Positions 1-10,879 of a DNA stretch of 64,000 nucleotides are shown here, in pieces (position 1 is the stretch's first letter; every line of letters starts with the position of its first letter). Where the stretch lies: contig BRKX01000014.1 of the NCBI GenBank assembly GCA_026008535.1, positions 3,100,001-3,164,000 on the forward strand, read 5' to 3'. The notes under the pieces are model-generated. The model made no database searches and had not been told where the DNA came from. It saw only the letters and a program-made list of their open reading frames with translations. The stretch comes from Perilla frutescens. Its lineage: Eukaryota > Streptophyta > Magnoliopsida > Lamiales > Lamiaceae. The position numbers and the translations under genes are program-made.

Positions 1-501
1 CACTCTGCACGCGCTTAAAATAGTTATAGTAAAAACATATTTAATAATCTTACTAAATATAAATATTTTAATATTAATATTGATTAAGAGATATTTTAAA
101 ATGTAAAATATATTGGTTGAAATTTCTTTTATTGGAGTCTATATTATATTAAAGCATTCCTATTATTAAACTGGAAAGATGCACATACTGTGCACGTGTT
201 TAAAATAGTCGATCTACTAAAAAATATTTGAGAATTTTGATGTAACACACATGTGAATAGGAAAAAACAAAAAAATAATAATAATTTAATTCTAATTTTG
301 TAATTGGACAATTAACAAGGCTTGTAATGATCAATTTTGTAAAAAATTGAAATAAAATTAAACCTTAATTAACTAGTCTAGAAATGATTTGGACATTTAA
401 AAATGAAATAAATTTGTATATATTTATTCACATATGAATGAAACATAAATTTAATTAACATAAACAGTAACATAAATTATTTAATTTTTGACGCCTTTAT
501 A
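1..501. other. AT-rich intergenic DNA, no gene
   Basis: No coding region is visible. A short motif (tgcacgcgcttaaaatag) near position 6 recurs as tgcacgtgtttaaaatag near 190, so this may be the remnant of an old repeat. Nothing else is recognisable. Confidence 0.5.
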
Positions 502-510
502 TATTATTAG

Positions 511-1483
511 GGGATAAGGGTCACGCAGGCCCCTGTACTTTTTGGAGGGAATCTCCTAGGCCCGTGTACTTTTTTTTGCTCAATTGAACCCTCAAACTTT
601 TTTTTTTTCAGGTCTATTAAGCCCTTCCGTCAGGCCCCTCTTGACGGGGCCGTTAACTCTAGATGAAACGATGTCGTTTCATCAATTTTCCAAATAAAAA
701 AAATCAAAATTAAAATAATACTTACCCTGATCCATTAATTGACTTGCCCGCCCTTTTAATTAAGGATCCGACTCGTAATTTAACTTAAAATATCAAAATT
801 AATTAACATGATTAAAAATAACTAATATAATTAAATATAATATTATTCTTTTATAAATTAGAATATCATTGTTTAATAAATTAATTAAAAAATTAAAAAT
901 AATAGTAAATAAATTCTTTAAATTAGCATGAACATTTAATACAAGTATCTATTATGAACAAATTCTTCATATTTCCAAATCAAACAACAAATCAAGATAT
1001 TAATTCTTCATGCTAATTTGAAGAATTTGTTCATAATAGATACTGGGATTAAATGTTCATGCTAATTTAAAGAATTTATTTACTATTATTTTTAATTTTT
1101 TAATTAATTTATTAAACAATGATGTTCTAATTTATAAAAGAATAATATTATATTTAATTTTATTAGTTATTTTTAAACATGTTAATTAATTTTGATATTT
1201 TAAGTTAAATTACGGGTCGGGTCCTTAATTAAAAGGGAGGGCGGGTCAATTAATGGATCAGGGTAAGTATTATTTTAATTTTGAATTTTTTTATTTGGAG
1301 AATTGATAAAACGACATTGTTTCATCTAGAGTTAACGGCCTCGTCAAGAGGGCCTAACGTAAGGGACTAATAGACCTGAAAAAAAAAAAGTTTAAGAGTC
1401 CAATTGAGCCAAAAAAAAAAAAGTACATGAATCTATAGGAGGTCCCCGTCAAAAAGTACAGGGGCCTGCGTGACCCTTATCCC
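511..1483. mobile_element. Foldback (long inverted repeat) MULE-like element, 973 bp
   Basis: Two arms of about 460 bp (511-968 and 1020-1483) are near-perfect reverse complements around a loop of about 51 bp. The outer ends read gggataagggtcacgcaggc on the left and the complement of this on the right. Flanks are tattattag (502-510) and tattattgg (1484-1492), a 9-bp target duplication with one mismatch, as expected for Mutator-like elements. There is no transposase ORF, so it is non-autonomous. A transcript through it would form a long hairpin. Confidence 0.85.
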
Positions 1484-1492
1484 TATTATTGG

Positions 1493-2887
1493 CCCTTGTG
1501 CATCGCACTTTTTGCACGCCCTCATGGCCACCACTGATTTCTTTGTATCAAATTTAATGCGTTCAATTAGAAAATATTTATAGAGAGAATAATTAAATAT
1601 TTCGATCAATTTCGGAGGCCTATACTTCGCCATCGGAGAATGTGGATGGCTAGCTAGGTTACTTACCAGATAGAATTATTAGATATAAGTTTATCGAAGA
1701 TACATCATATCATGTGATATTTATAGAGAGAATAATTATAATAATACATTAATTAATATGTGTACTTACTCATTTCTATCCAATCCACTACTATAGTAAT
1801 ACAAGTAAACAACTACTTAATTACTTGGTTTAATTTATAACATGATCAACAATTCGATCAAAATGCATCATCAATATTCACTACATCAATTACTACTTAA
1901 ATTCATTTCTGGAATTGAATGATCAACCATATGACTATCTACTCATTTGTTTTAAACAAAAAATTAGTATTATTCTCTCATTTCAGGAATCACTCTCTCG
2001 TGTGGTGCATGCAGGGTGTAATTACGCGTTTCTATGATCCATAAACAATGCAGTTTTAAGCGTTCTTCATCAAATTCAACCTAAAATTGGCGTTTAATCC
2101 GAAAAGAAGGTGGCGGCACTCCGAATTAACGTTTTCAAAGACCAAAGACCAAGTCATAGAAGATTGATGAGATAAATCTTCCCCGAAAACTTTGAAGATC
2201 ATTTGAAGATCGTTCCTGGAGTGATTAATTAGAGGAGAAATAGAGATTGGATCCAAGAAATATAATTTGATCCGAAAATATTTTATTTGTACACTATTTT
2301 GTGTTTTATTAAATTAAGTACAAAATTTTGTGTTACAGCCCCCTAAAGAAAATTTCTGGTTCTGCCATTGTGAAGGTATGTTATTTTGATCTCTTCTGTT
2401 GCCATACTATTTGTGTCTAAATCGATTAAATATGTTTCATATTTTTATCAAGTTAGAGCCTAAAAAATAGCTTAAATATTTCAAAGTATGAAAGTTGAAA
2501 CTATCAATTTAGATCATCAATAATCAAAATTATAAATCTAAGTTTAATTATATAATAAATCACGGGGGGAAGTAGGATCCAATTTGATTTCAGGTCAAGA
2601 ATTATGAGTTTAGTGGTTAAGAATGAAATGGCCTCGACTTTAATCGAGCATCCAATTTGAAATCTAGACTAGATCATACATATTATGGAAGTAAACATCA
2701 AGGGGGTCATTTTGACACTAAGACCATCCAAATAAAATCGAATCTACATCTCTTTCCTCAAGCAGACAAAAACTTTGTATTAGCCATCAAACTCAAGGCA
2801 CAATTTATAAATACTTAAATAATGGATTTCGTAGAGTTTGAGATCGTTTGACATAGAAACATATAAATTCAACCAAAATAATTAGTA
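1493..2887. other. Intergenic DNA, no gene supported
   Basis: Only short ORFs with no recognisable domain occur here. At 2339-2371 the sequence reads, on the minus strand, like the common plant transposon end that starts caatggcagaaccagaaat and is followed by a G run. This hints at an old element on the left of that point, but no partner end was found. Confidence 0.4.
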
Positions 2888-3159
2888 ATCTCTTCGTCCT
2901 ATAATTATAGTCTCTTAATCATTTATCGGTCATCTTAAAATTATATTTCACTTTCTTTATTTGATATTCATTAAATTTTCATTTTTCTTAATATACCCAT
3001 ATTTAACGTTCTTTGAAACTAACAATCATTTTATTTTTAATCAATTAGTAAGGGTATAGTCGGGTTTTTTTTATATAATTTTATGTTTCCAAGTACATTA
3101 AATACATTTTCTTAATTTGTAAAAATTTGAAAGAAACTACAATTATGGAATGGAAAGAG
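2888..3159. mobile_element. Degenerate Stowaway-like MITE
   Basis: The left end (atctcttcgtcctataatta) and the complement of the right end (ctctttccattccataattg) are diverged inverted repeats. TA dinucleotides lie at both borders and there is no coding capacity. Length, TA target and end motif fit Tc1/mariner-derived Stowaway MITEs. Confidence 0.55.
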
Positions 3160-3245
3160 TATTATTTTATAATTTCTAGAATCACTTGCAGTTCAGATAT
3201 TGGATTACGCATTTATAGGAGTAATCATTATTAGGGTGAGCATTA

Positions 3246-3650
3246 TGCACATGAGATTCTCTAGTCCAAAATTTTGTATGTCATCAGTGTATTATACATT
3301 AAAATTATGAATTTTTCTACCATTTTTTTTCAATTTTAATTTCTTCTGATTTAGTATAAGTTTACATTATTATTTATGGTTTATTCCATCCAATTAGGAT
3401 TTATAATTATTTTTTAGTATTTACTTTTCATTTTTTTTAATAAATATAATTGATTTTTAGGGTTGATTATTCCACACTTAATGTATAGGATTTTTTTAAT
3501 TTCATTTTTTTGGCAATAAATATTAATTAGGAATAGTTATAATATAATAAATTTTATTTTTGTGAAAAAAATTATTAAAACTACGTGATTTTGATGTTAG
3601 TACACGATTAGGACAGACAATTTAAAACTAGAAAATTTGATCCAAGCATT
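3246..3650. mobile_element. Degenerate foldback MITE, same family as 29487-29868
   Basis: The left end contains atgagattctcta and the right end tagaaaatttgatcc. The interior shares a block with the element at 29.5 kb (ccaattagg, then tttataattattttttagta). The edges are diverged, so the borders are approximate and no target duplication can be set. Confidence 0.4.
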
Positions 3651-3710
3651 TTAGTATTGATATATTTCACCACATTAATTAATTAGCTAGACTAGTTGCT
3701 GCTCATGACA

Positions 3711-3715
<5 letters not shown>

Positions 3716-3750
<35 letters not shown>
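3716..3750. repeat. (AT)n microsatellite
   Basis: An uninterrupted run of about 17 AT units, next to the insertion site of the truncated LINE. Confidence 0.95.
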
Positions 3751-3780
3751 CGACTAATATAAACATGAGCGTTAAGTCAA

Positions 3781-3975
3781 ACAGCATCAAGTGATCTATA
3801 ATTGTGCTCGTCGTGATGCCAACACCATGGCTCATCTGTTGGCCTCTTTGGCCATTAATAATCCTGTTTTTCCCTTATTCACCACTAATGTCCGGAATTT
3901 TATCTTGTCAAACATTCTCTCTTCGTAGATATTTTTGAATTAAATATCAATCATATTTTCATAAAAGAAAAAAAA
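3781..3975 (+). mobile_element. 5'-truncated LINE with target-site duplication
   Basis: The + strand reads ARRDANTMAHLLASLA, the C-terminal signature of the RNase H-like domain of plant non-LTR retrotransposon ORF2. It is followed by a short tail and an A-rich run ending at 3975. The 14-bp sequence gagcgttaagtcaa occurs just before (3767-3780) and just after (3976-3989) the insert, and similarity continues for about 10 more bases. This is the layout of a LINE copied by target-primed reverse transcription and truncated at its 5' end, leaving only about 195 bp. Confidence 0.85.
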
Positions 3976-4142
3976 GAGCGTTAAGTCAAGCATCATCAAT
4001 ATAAATTTTGCAATTGAATTCATGCAAGGAGTGGACCATAACAACTCACTAGTACTGTAGCACCGTTAACATATGTAATACTCAGAAGATTCCGGGGTCA
4101 TTGTAATATTTTCCGAAAACTTTGTAGCCCTTCCCGCGGTCG

Positions 4143-4186
4143 ACCGTTAACGGTTGAAGTTTTTGAATTTCTCTTCGCAAAACCGC
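4143..4186 (+). promoter_or_regulatory. Two AACCGY (MYB-type) sites upstream of the DMP gene
   Basis: AACCGT is read on the minus strand at 4155-4150, within the palindrome accgttaacggt (4143-4154). AACCGC is read on the + strand at 4181-4186. Both lie 87-130 bp upstream of the DMP start codon. AACCGY-like sites are known targets of the male-germline MYB factor DUO1 in Arabidopsis. Control of this gene by a DUO1 orthologue is an inference. Confidence 0.45.
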
Positions 4187-4272
4187 TCCACATTTCTCTA
4201 TCCATTCATTCCACCAAAATCTCTCTCAATAAAATCCGAATTACCCATTTGCTTTGAATCATCATTCAAAAA

Positions 4273-4926
4273 ATGGAGAAATCGGCGTCAGAAAGAATCG
4301 GCATAAGAATCTACAACTCCACCCCCCAAGTCGACCACCCCCCGCCGCCGCCACCGCCGCCGCCGGGAAGCGGGGGCGGCACTGGGCGCAGAAGGCGAGC
4401 AGTGGCGAGCGGCGTGCAGAAGACGCTCTCGAAGACGTCTCTGCTGGCCAACTTCCTGCCGACCGGCACTCTCCTGACGTTCGAGATGGTGCTGCCGTCG
4501 ATCTACTCGAGCGGCGGGTGCTCCGCCGTGACGACGCACATGATCTACTCCCTCCTGGCGCTGTGCGGCCTCTCGTGCTTCTTCTTCCACTTCACCGACT
4601 CCTTCCACGGCCCCGACGGCAAGGTCTACTACGGGTTCGTAACACCGTCGGGGCTGGCGGTGTTCAAGGCGGGGCTGGTGGAGGTGCCCAAGGACGACAA
4701 GTATAAGGTGGGGCTGAGCGACTTCGTCCACGCCATGATGTCGGTGCTCGTGTTCGCGGCCATCGCCTTCTCCGATTATCGGGTCACCGGCTGTGTGTTC
4801 CCCGGCCATGCCAAGGAGTTGGATGAAGTCATGCAGAGTTTCCCATTGATGATAGGGATTGTTTGCAGTGGCTTGTTTCTTGTTTTTCCTACTACCAGAT
4901 ATGGCATTGGCTGTGTTTCTGCATGA
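4273..4926 (+). CDS. DMP: DUF679 membrane protein, DMP8/DMP9 type
   Basis: A complete intronless 217-residue protein of the plant DMP (DUF679) family. The N-terminus (1-45) is variable, with a run of nine prolines (23-31) and an Arg-rich stretch. The conserved core starts at VQKTLSKTSLLANFLPTGT (48-66). Four membrane segments are predicted near 58-77, 88-107, 150-167 and 188-206. Motifs FFFHFTDSF (103-111), FVHAMMSVLVF (151-161), VTGCVFPG (171-178) and FPTTRYGIGC (205-214) match, from memory, Arabidopsis DMP8 and DMP9, which act in sperm during gamete fusion. Loss of DMP8/9-type genes causes maternal haploid induction. The ATG has a good context (AAAATGG). Codons are strongly GC-rich compared with the AT-rich flanks. 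Paralogues are many, so the exact orthologue is not certain. The family call is firm and the DMP8/9 subtype is likely. Confidence 0.93.
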   Translation: MEKSASERIGIRIYNSTPQVDHPPPPPPPPPGSGGGTGRRRRAVASGVQKTLSKTSLLANFLPTGTLLTFEMVLPSIYSSGGCSAVTTHMIYSLLALCGLSCFFFHFTDSFHGPDGKVYYGFVTPSGLAVFKAGLVEVPKDDKYKVGLSDFVHAMMSVLVFAAIAFSDYRVTGCVFPGHAKELDEVMQSFPLMIGIVCSGLFLVFPTTRYGIGCVSA

Positions 4927-5309
4927 CTTTTTTCCTTCTTTAATTAATTAGGTGTGTGTGCATGTAATATTATTATGGATACCTATCCATCTATATTCGT
5001 TTGATGTAATTTAAATGCAGTCATGATATTGTTTATAACTAAATAAAATAAAAGGAATTCTGGTCATAAATTGGGTTTATTGACAAAGCAATAATGATCA
5101 TTTCTTTCTCTGCACAAAAATAGTAAATATTCAGTTGAGGCCTCTCTCCCTCTATATATACATCCGTTGCTGTCCAAAAATGGACGGCAATAATGCCTAT
5201 ATATACTCTCTATATACTCATATGCATAACTATATATCTCCTAATTGTACACCTATCTCAACAAACTAACTAAAAAATATCTTGATCACATGGAAACATT
5301 TGTATTGAG
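4927..5309. other. Short spacer between two convergent genes
   Basis: This holds the 3' ends of the DMP gene (+) and the galactosyltransferase (-). An AATAAA-rich stretch (about 5041-5053) is a plausible poly(A) signal for the DMP transcript. A 10-bp stem hairpin (ttgctgtcca, then tggacggcaa) lies at 5167-5190. The two transcripts probably end within about 380 bp of each other. Confidence 0.6.
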
Positions 5310-8300
5310 TTACTCCCCGCAGCAGAAGGCACGTTTCTTCTCTTGAATCTTTTCCCACAGACAAAGCAGTTCTCTGGGGCCTTGGTAATGAGCAACAACA
5401 TAACCATCCCTACAACCATCATTGATAATCCTCTCGTCCTTCTCGTATCTCACTTCCAGCCCCCCCTTCTTCATTTCATCAATCCAGATTCCCATCGCAA
5501 CATCTTCTAGTTTAAATACCTGCAATTATCGTTTCTAATGTTTGAGATGTCCAAACCCGTCGAATGGTCATGACATAGCCACCAGAATATTCCAACTGTA
5601 CCAATTCAACGTGAAGAAAGAGAGTATGTGTGCATAATTGCTTCTTACCTTTAGGCTCCCCTTCCTATGTTTCTTGCTAACTGTCCTTGCTATATCATTT
5701 GTCACAACGTAACCTGGGCCACTGGCCCAAGGTGGATATGCCTCATCTTGATATTCCTTAAAAAAGTTTCAATGGAACAAGTTAGATTCTTTACAGATCA
5801 CACAGCATTATAATAAGGAGAACGGGCTCAAAAAACCAGCACCGAGTACTAGTTGAGCCTTGATGGCTATGCATACTGATTAATTGAAGAAAAACAATAA
5901 AAGGTATGAAATACACAATAATGCATAATTCATGAAGATGAATTGGCTTCAATCAACAGATATTTAAGAACTTTCCATGAACGGTTGGTATCCCTATCCT
6001 TTCCTGTCCACTGACTCCACAGGTTGTGAATGATTAAAAATTCATTTTGCGTGCAAATTTAAATTACATCCTCATCGTTACTTCCCTGTACTGTGACGGT
6101 GCAGTAGTAGGCTTTAATTGTGCACTAGGCAGTTCCAAGGGCATAGCATTCATTAATATCCAGTGAACAAATAATATATAATATATCTTATTGTGGTGGT
6201 AGTCCGATCTTTACTTAAGCAGAAATAAACATGATGATCACCTTCAGTCTTTTCAAGAAATAGTAAATTAGTTGAATAGATACCTCAGGGCTGATATACC
6301 ACTTGCTGTCTGGATTCCGATGAGGCTGTGAGTCTGAATTGATGAGTCCATAGAGCAAACCACGAGTCACATTGGTCCTCCCTAAAGAATTCAATATTTC
6401 GTCTATGCGAACAAAGGCATCATCATCTGTCTTCATAATAAACTTGGCCGAAACAACCTCAGTCTGTCGAAGAGATTATGGCAATGAGGTACTGAAGGAA
6501 TACTTCATGAGTGAGGAAGTTAAGATATCTTTACCCCAAAGATGCAGATGGCTATGGTCTTCCATGTAATCAAACTGTAGTAATCCATAAAAGGCATCAG
6601 TTGGATGTCCCCGTAAGTCCGCGCTTCATTCCAGAGCTCCTCATTCACCATTTGGTTTTTATGCTACACGATGCAGGTCATTTCAATCAGCATCTTACAG
6701 GGGGAGTTGCTTATATTGCTCAGCTGTCTAATACTCTAATATGGTTTTTTAATCAGAAACATTCTAAATCAAAATTAGCATGTAAGGAACTTCAGAGAGT
6801 CTTTCTTTTATGGTGAGTAAGATCTTAAGGAGGACACTTTCAGCAGTTATTGCATAATAAACAAGAAACTGTGTGCCAATATGAAAACATACCAGTCCGA
6901 CAAAGAAACGAACTGCAACCTCTCCTGACCGTACTTCAGGATACTGCATCCAGGATCTTCTTACCGCCATCCTTCGCTTGAAATTATTCGCAGTAGAGAA
7001 AATCCCAACAAAGAGATTCAACTGTTTTCGGGGAGGTATCGGAACGGCTTTAAGCTCTTCCAAGTCTATTATATGTTCCAAGTCCTCTGATGTTGGTAAA
7101 CCACTAGCAACAACAGAAATTAAATTTATATCCCCTGAAATCCGTACTTCATTAACAAGCCATGGTTCCAAAGTCTGCACAGTTAGCATAAGGAAAATTA
7201 ATGTCAATCGTTGAGCGTAGGTCATCCAGGGAATCTAGCGATTTTTTTCTCAAGAGGATAGAAACATTACTTCACGAAAAGCAAACGAAGTTATGTGCTT
7301 TCCATCCACGGTCATTTGGATTCCTTCTGAACCAACTCTTAGTGTAGCAACAAAAAGATCATTTTGCCTAAAAGGAAAGTATTTTCTCTGTTTCCCATCA
7401 TGTACCAAAGAAATCTTTGTCGATCCATCAGTATACCAGTTAGGTTTGACACTATGATTATTCTCTTTACCCAAAAGCTCATTGCACTGGTCCAGCTCAT
7501 CAACTGATATTAGCAAGTAGGTCAACCCAGATGCGACAACATACAATTGATGTATCAAAACAATAATACAGACCGGAAAAAAAAAAAGAATAGTAATAAA
7601 CTAATAATAATAAGTCAACAAAGAAATCAATCTACAGTTAGATATTGTTCTTATATAATTCAAGCTTCCTCACCTTTTTTACTTTTTCCGTCATCAGGAA
7701 TTGGACAACGCTCCTCATCACCCCAGTCATGTGCAATCGTCCATGTGTTTTGGACAATTACAGGTTCCTCAGTTATTTTATCACCATGGAGCCTAACATT
7801 ATAGTGCAAAATTACAGGAGGATCTGGCTCCCCTGGGAGAGGTTCACCAGTCAGGTCTACTCGGAAATTACCGAGAAGGCCATTAGGAATGCCAATCAAT
7901 GTGATTGAAGAACCTTGAGTTAAGCCACAAGGAACGCGCAACTTAAATCCATTATCATCCAGTTCTGAGGCATTCATTTTGCTGAGGAAATGAGGGCACT
8001 GTTTCTCTTTCCCTCTCTTAGTTAAGCTTCCATTACTCTGACGTTTTTCTTCTTCAACAGAAGCAATCAAGTTTTTCCAAGCTACACCAGCTTCTTTAAT
8101 AGCTTCAACAGCATTAGGTAAGCCTTCAGCATGCATAACCAGGGGTTTCAAACGGTTCCATGTGTGCAAGGAACTCTTCTCTTCTTTTGATAAGTTCCTT
8201 TGATTAAAGAAATTAGCAACAATAGCTTCAGCAGAAATGACTTGAGAAGTTTTGTCCGGATTGGGAAGTGCAGGACTGCCAGCATTTATCCACTCCAGAG

Positions 8301-8430
8301 GATTTGTTCCGTTGAAGATCAGGGGACTAGTGAAGTAGTTCTCATTTATGGGATTTTTAATAATATAGTATCCAAGAACAAATAAGGTCAATAAAGATGT
8401 GGTCAGAACACCACCATACCATTTCTTCAT
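5310..8430 (-). CDS. GALT: Galectin-domain beta-1,3-galactosyltransferase (GT31, GALT type)
   Basis: Seven exons join in frame: 8430-7674, 7503-7271, 7174-6893, 6663-6535, 6463-6284, 5756-5649 and 5519-5310, giving 632 residues. A short cytosolic N-terminus and a signal-anchor (about 7-24) mark a Golgi type II membrane protein. A galectin-like domain spans about 162-330 (motifs WTIAHDWGDE and FPFRQNDLFVATLRVG). The GT31 catalytic domain follows, with RRMAVRRSWM in exon 3, the metal-binding KTDDDAF (DDD at 480-482) and EDVAMG (568-573). Proteins with this layout, such as the Arabidopsis GALT1-6 set, add galactose to hydroxyproline of arabinogalactan proteins, or act in Lewis-a N-glycan synthesis (GALT1). 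I cannot assign one of the six; GALT3 is a guess. All splice sites are GT-AG with matching phases, so the gene looks intact. Confidence 0.93.
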
Positions 8431-9640
8431 TTCTGCTCATTAATGGGGTGTCCGTTCATATAGACCTAGATACAACCATGATAGTTGAACTCCGAGGAAC
8501 AAGGATAACTACATGGAAAAAGGTACCTGGGAATGGCAAACAGTCACCAACTTGAGCTTGAGATGAACAGGCAATGTCAAGTTCGGAAGTAAATAAGATC
8601 AACAATGTGAGTACAAGAATATAAACCAAGCGAACCCCATATATGTCTAAACGGTCTTCCTCCAGAATCTCACTCGGCTAAAGTAAAAGTACAAATCCAA
8701 TCCCTACATTTATTTCATTTAGCATCCTATCCAAACTTAGAAGGTTCACTGCATCCACACATTGCACATCTCCAGCACTCAAAGTAAGTAACAACAAACA
8801 GTTTTAATAGTATACTAATAAACTATAAGCATAATATGCAATTGCATCCAAACTCACCACAATACCCAAAAGCAGAAGTTCAAAGACACTGGACACCAAA
8901 ATTCAGAACAAAACTTCACATAAAAGCAGTTCAATGATCATCCTCAACAGAAATCACGCTATTCACTGCCCAGAAACATAAACTAGCAAAAGTTGCCAAC
9001 TTACATCTAGATCCTAATAAATAATAAAAAACAAATTCGTCTACAAGCAACTTATAAAAAATTCTTCAACTCCCTACTACTGCAACCTTCAACCGTAGAT
9101 CTCACTCACAAACCAGAATTTGTCATAAACAAAAACTCCCCACAAAAATCACATAAAATCACTATGTATAACCAAAACTCACTCAAGCAACTCAAATTAA
9201 AAAATACATACATAATTCGAAGCCAATAATATCCTATACTCATAACACAGTCCAAATCAAACCAAAATCATCACAAAATTCAAATATCCCAACTCAATAA
9301 ACCTTCAAATCAACTCAAAAACTCCAACCTCACACCACCAAACTACTCTCACTACAACAACACTTCAAAACAAAACACAAAACTACTACTTTCCGGATCT
9401 AAATGCATTACACTAAATAGCAGTCCAACAACCCCACAACAAAAACCACCAATTCATAATTATAACCGCAACAATGCCAAAAACAGAACACTCCAACAAA
9501 ACACAACCGTAAAACGACGCGTACCACAATCTGAAACGTCGCTTTAGAGAGAGAAAGTGAGGAGAGAGAGAGGATGGAGTGTTCTTCAACCGTGACGTTT
9601 GGGCTGGAACTCGACTTCAAGTCTACGCTCAGAAAATAGT
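8431..9640 (-). other. Probable 5' leader and leader intron of the galactosyltransferase
   Basis: On the minus strand a CT-rich leader-like sequence (about 9600-9540) lies upstream. Between it and the start codon is a long stretch that is T-rich and almost free of A runs on the sense strand, with several out-of-frame ATGs. That is typical of a leader intron that is removed. I could not fix the splice sites. No other gene is seen here. Confidence 0.4.
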
Positions 9641-9984
9641 AGAGTATCTGCGGTTTATGCAGATTAGTTATATTTTTTTGGTTTGCTCGAATTAAGATGT
9701 ATTTAATGTTCTTAACATAATTTAATCACTTAATTTCCCCCTTCTTTAATCTTTATTATTATTTAAAAAGCTTTTTTTTTTTTTTTTTATTCTTTTCCTT
9801 GCCAGCTTCGTGGCTGCTGCTGCTAGAAACTTGAGTTGTAAAAGCAAAGAACCGTAAAAAAAAGTAACCGGACCGGAAGAAAAAAAGAAAAGAAAAGGAA
9901 AGCGGTCGTCGTGGAAAAAGTAAAAGCGTGTGACTTTTCTTTATCATGCGCCGTGGTTGCCGTGGCTACTGAGAAATCGTCTCT

Positions 9985-10270
9985 TTTAGTTCTAAATTTA
10001 TACCAAAATATTTAAGTAAATTATACTTTGATATTTATATTTTTTATTTTTTTTAAAATATTTTTAAAAAAAAATAATAATAATGCAGTACCCATCTTTT
10101 CAATGATTTTACAAATTTACCGGTTGATCAATTTTACGATAAGAAAATTATACGTAATTGATCGTATTTTAAGATTATTTGAATAGAGGATTTTTTTACG
10201 TGGTTGGGGAAACATAAATATTGAAATACAATTAATTACATAGGATTTTTGTGTTGGGAAATTTTTATTT
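9985..10270. mobile_element. Truncated foldback MITE (family of 13461-13823)
   Basis: Shared blocks in the same order as the copy at 13.5 kb include actttgatatttat, gatcaattttacg, acgtaattgatcgt, tggggaaacataa and caattaattacatagg. The right inverted end is missing, so this copy is incomplete. Confidence 0.6.
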
Positions 10271-10374
10271 TAACAAAAGGAGATATTGAATTAAAATAGA
10301 ACTCATTCAACCAATGGAACGTCAGACAAAATTATATCCAGAACAACACTGATATAAGAAAAAAAATAAAGAAT

Positions 10375-10869
10375 TGCTACTAGCTAATTTTGCCAGAGAA
10401 TGAGCTATGGTATTCGCTATTCGACGAGCCCATGTATAGATCACTTTCTTGAAAATGGGTTGCCTCCACCCTAATCGAATTGCACATTACTCCTCTATAG
10501 GAGAGATCTTCACAGTACCCCTCATCTGTTGCTGCAAGTTTTGATAATCAGTTTCTAACATAATTTTGCGGCCACTATTATCCCTCGCCAACACAATACC
10601 AAACCCTCCTGATAGGCTAGACCCTCTGCAATATCCGATGAAAGCCTTGAAGAAAACTTTCTGCAATGTGTCACAATTGTCTGCCCATCCACATCCCGAA
10701 TGATCAGTCCTAATCCTACTCCACCGTTTGGGTACATCGCCACATCTACGTTAATTTTCCAGTAACCATTACAAGGTTTTTGCCACATCTCTACAGTCGG
10801 AACATACTCTCGAGAAGGAGGTGGTTTGGTTGTTGTAATATATTCATTTCGTGCTGGGAAATTGATCAT
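10375..10869 (-). pseudogene. LINE ORF2 RNase H-like domain fragment
   Basis: A minus-strand ORF from 10869 to 10555 reads WQKPCNGYWKINVDVAMYPN and then GLGLIIRDVDGQ, the start of the RVT_3/RNase H-like domain found at the C-terminus of plant LINE ORF2. In another frame downstream (about 10440-10375) it continues with YTWARRIANTIAHSLAKLA, the end of the same domain. The intact order with a broken frame shows a decayed retrotransposon 3' part. No reverse transcriptase is left upstream. Confidence 0.75.
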
Positions 10870-10879
10870 ATGCTATATT

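Noticed and set aside
4288..4809. 173-codon ORF on the minus strand, and a 150-codon + strand ORF at 4254-4706
   Set aside because: Both are shadows of the GC-rich DMP gene. The DMP frame has clear family motifs; the others are Arg/Ala/His-rich with no domain.
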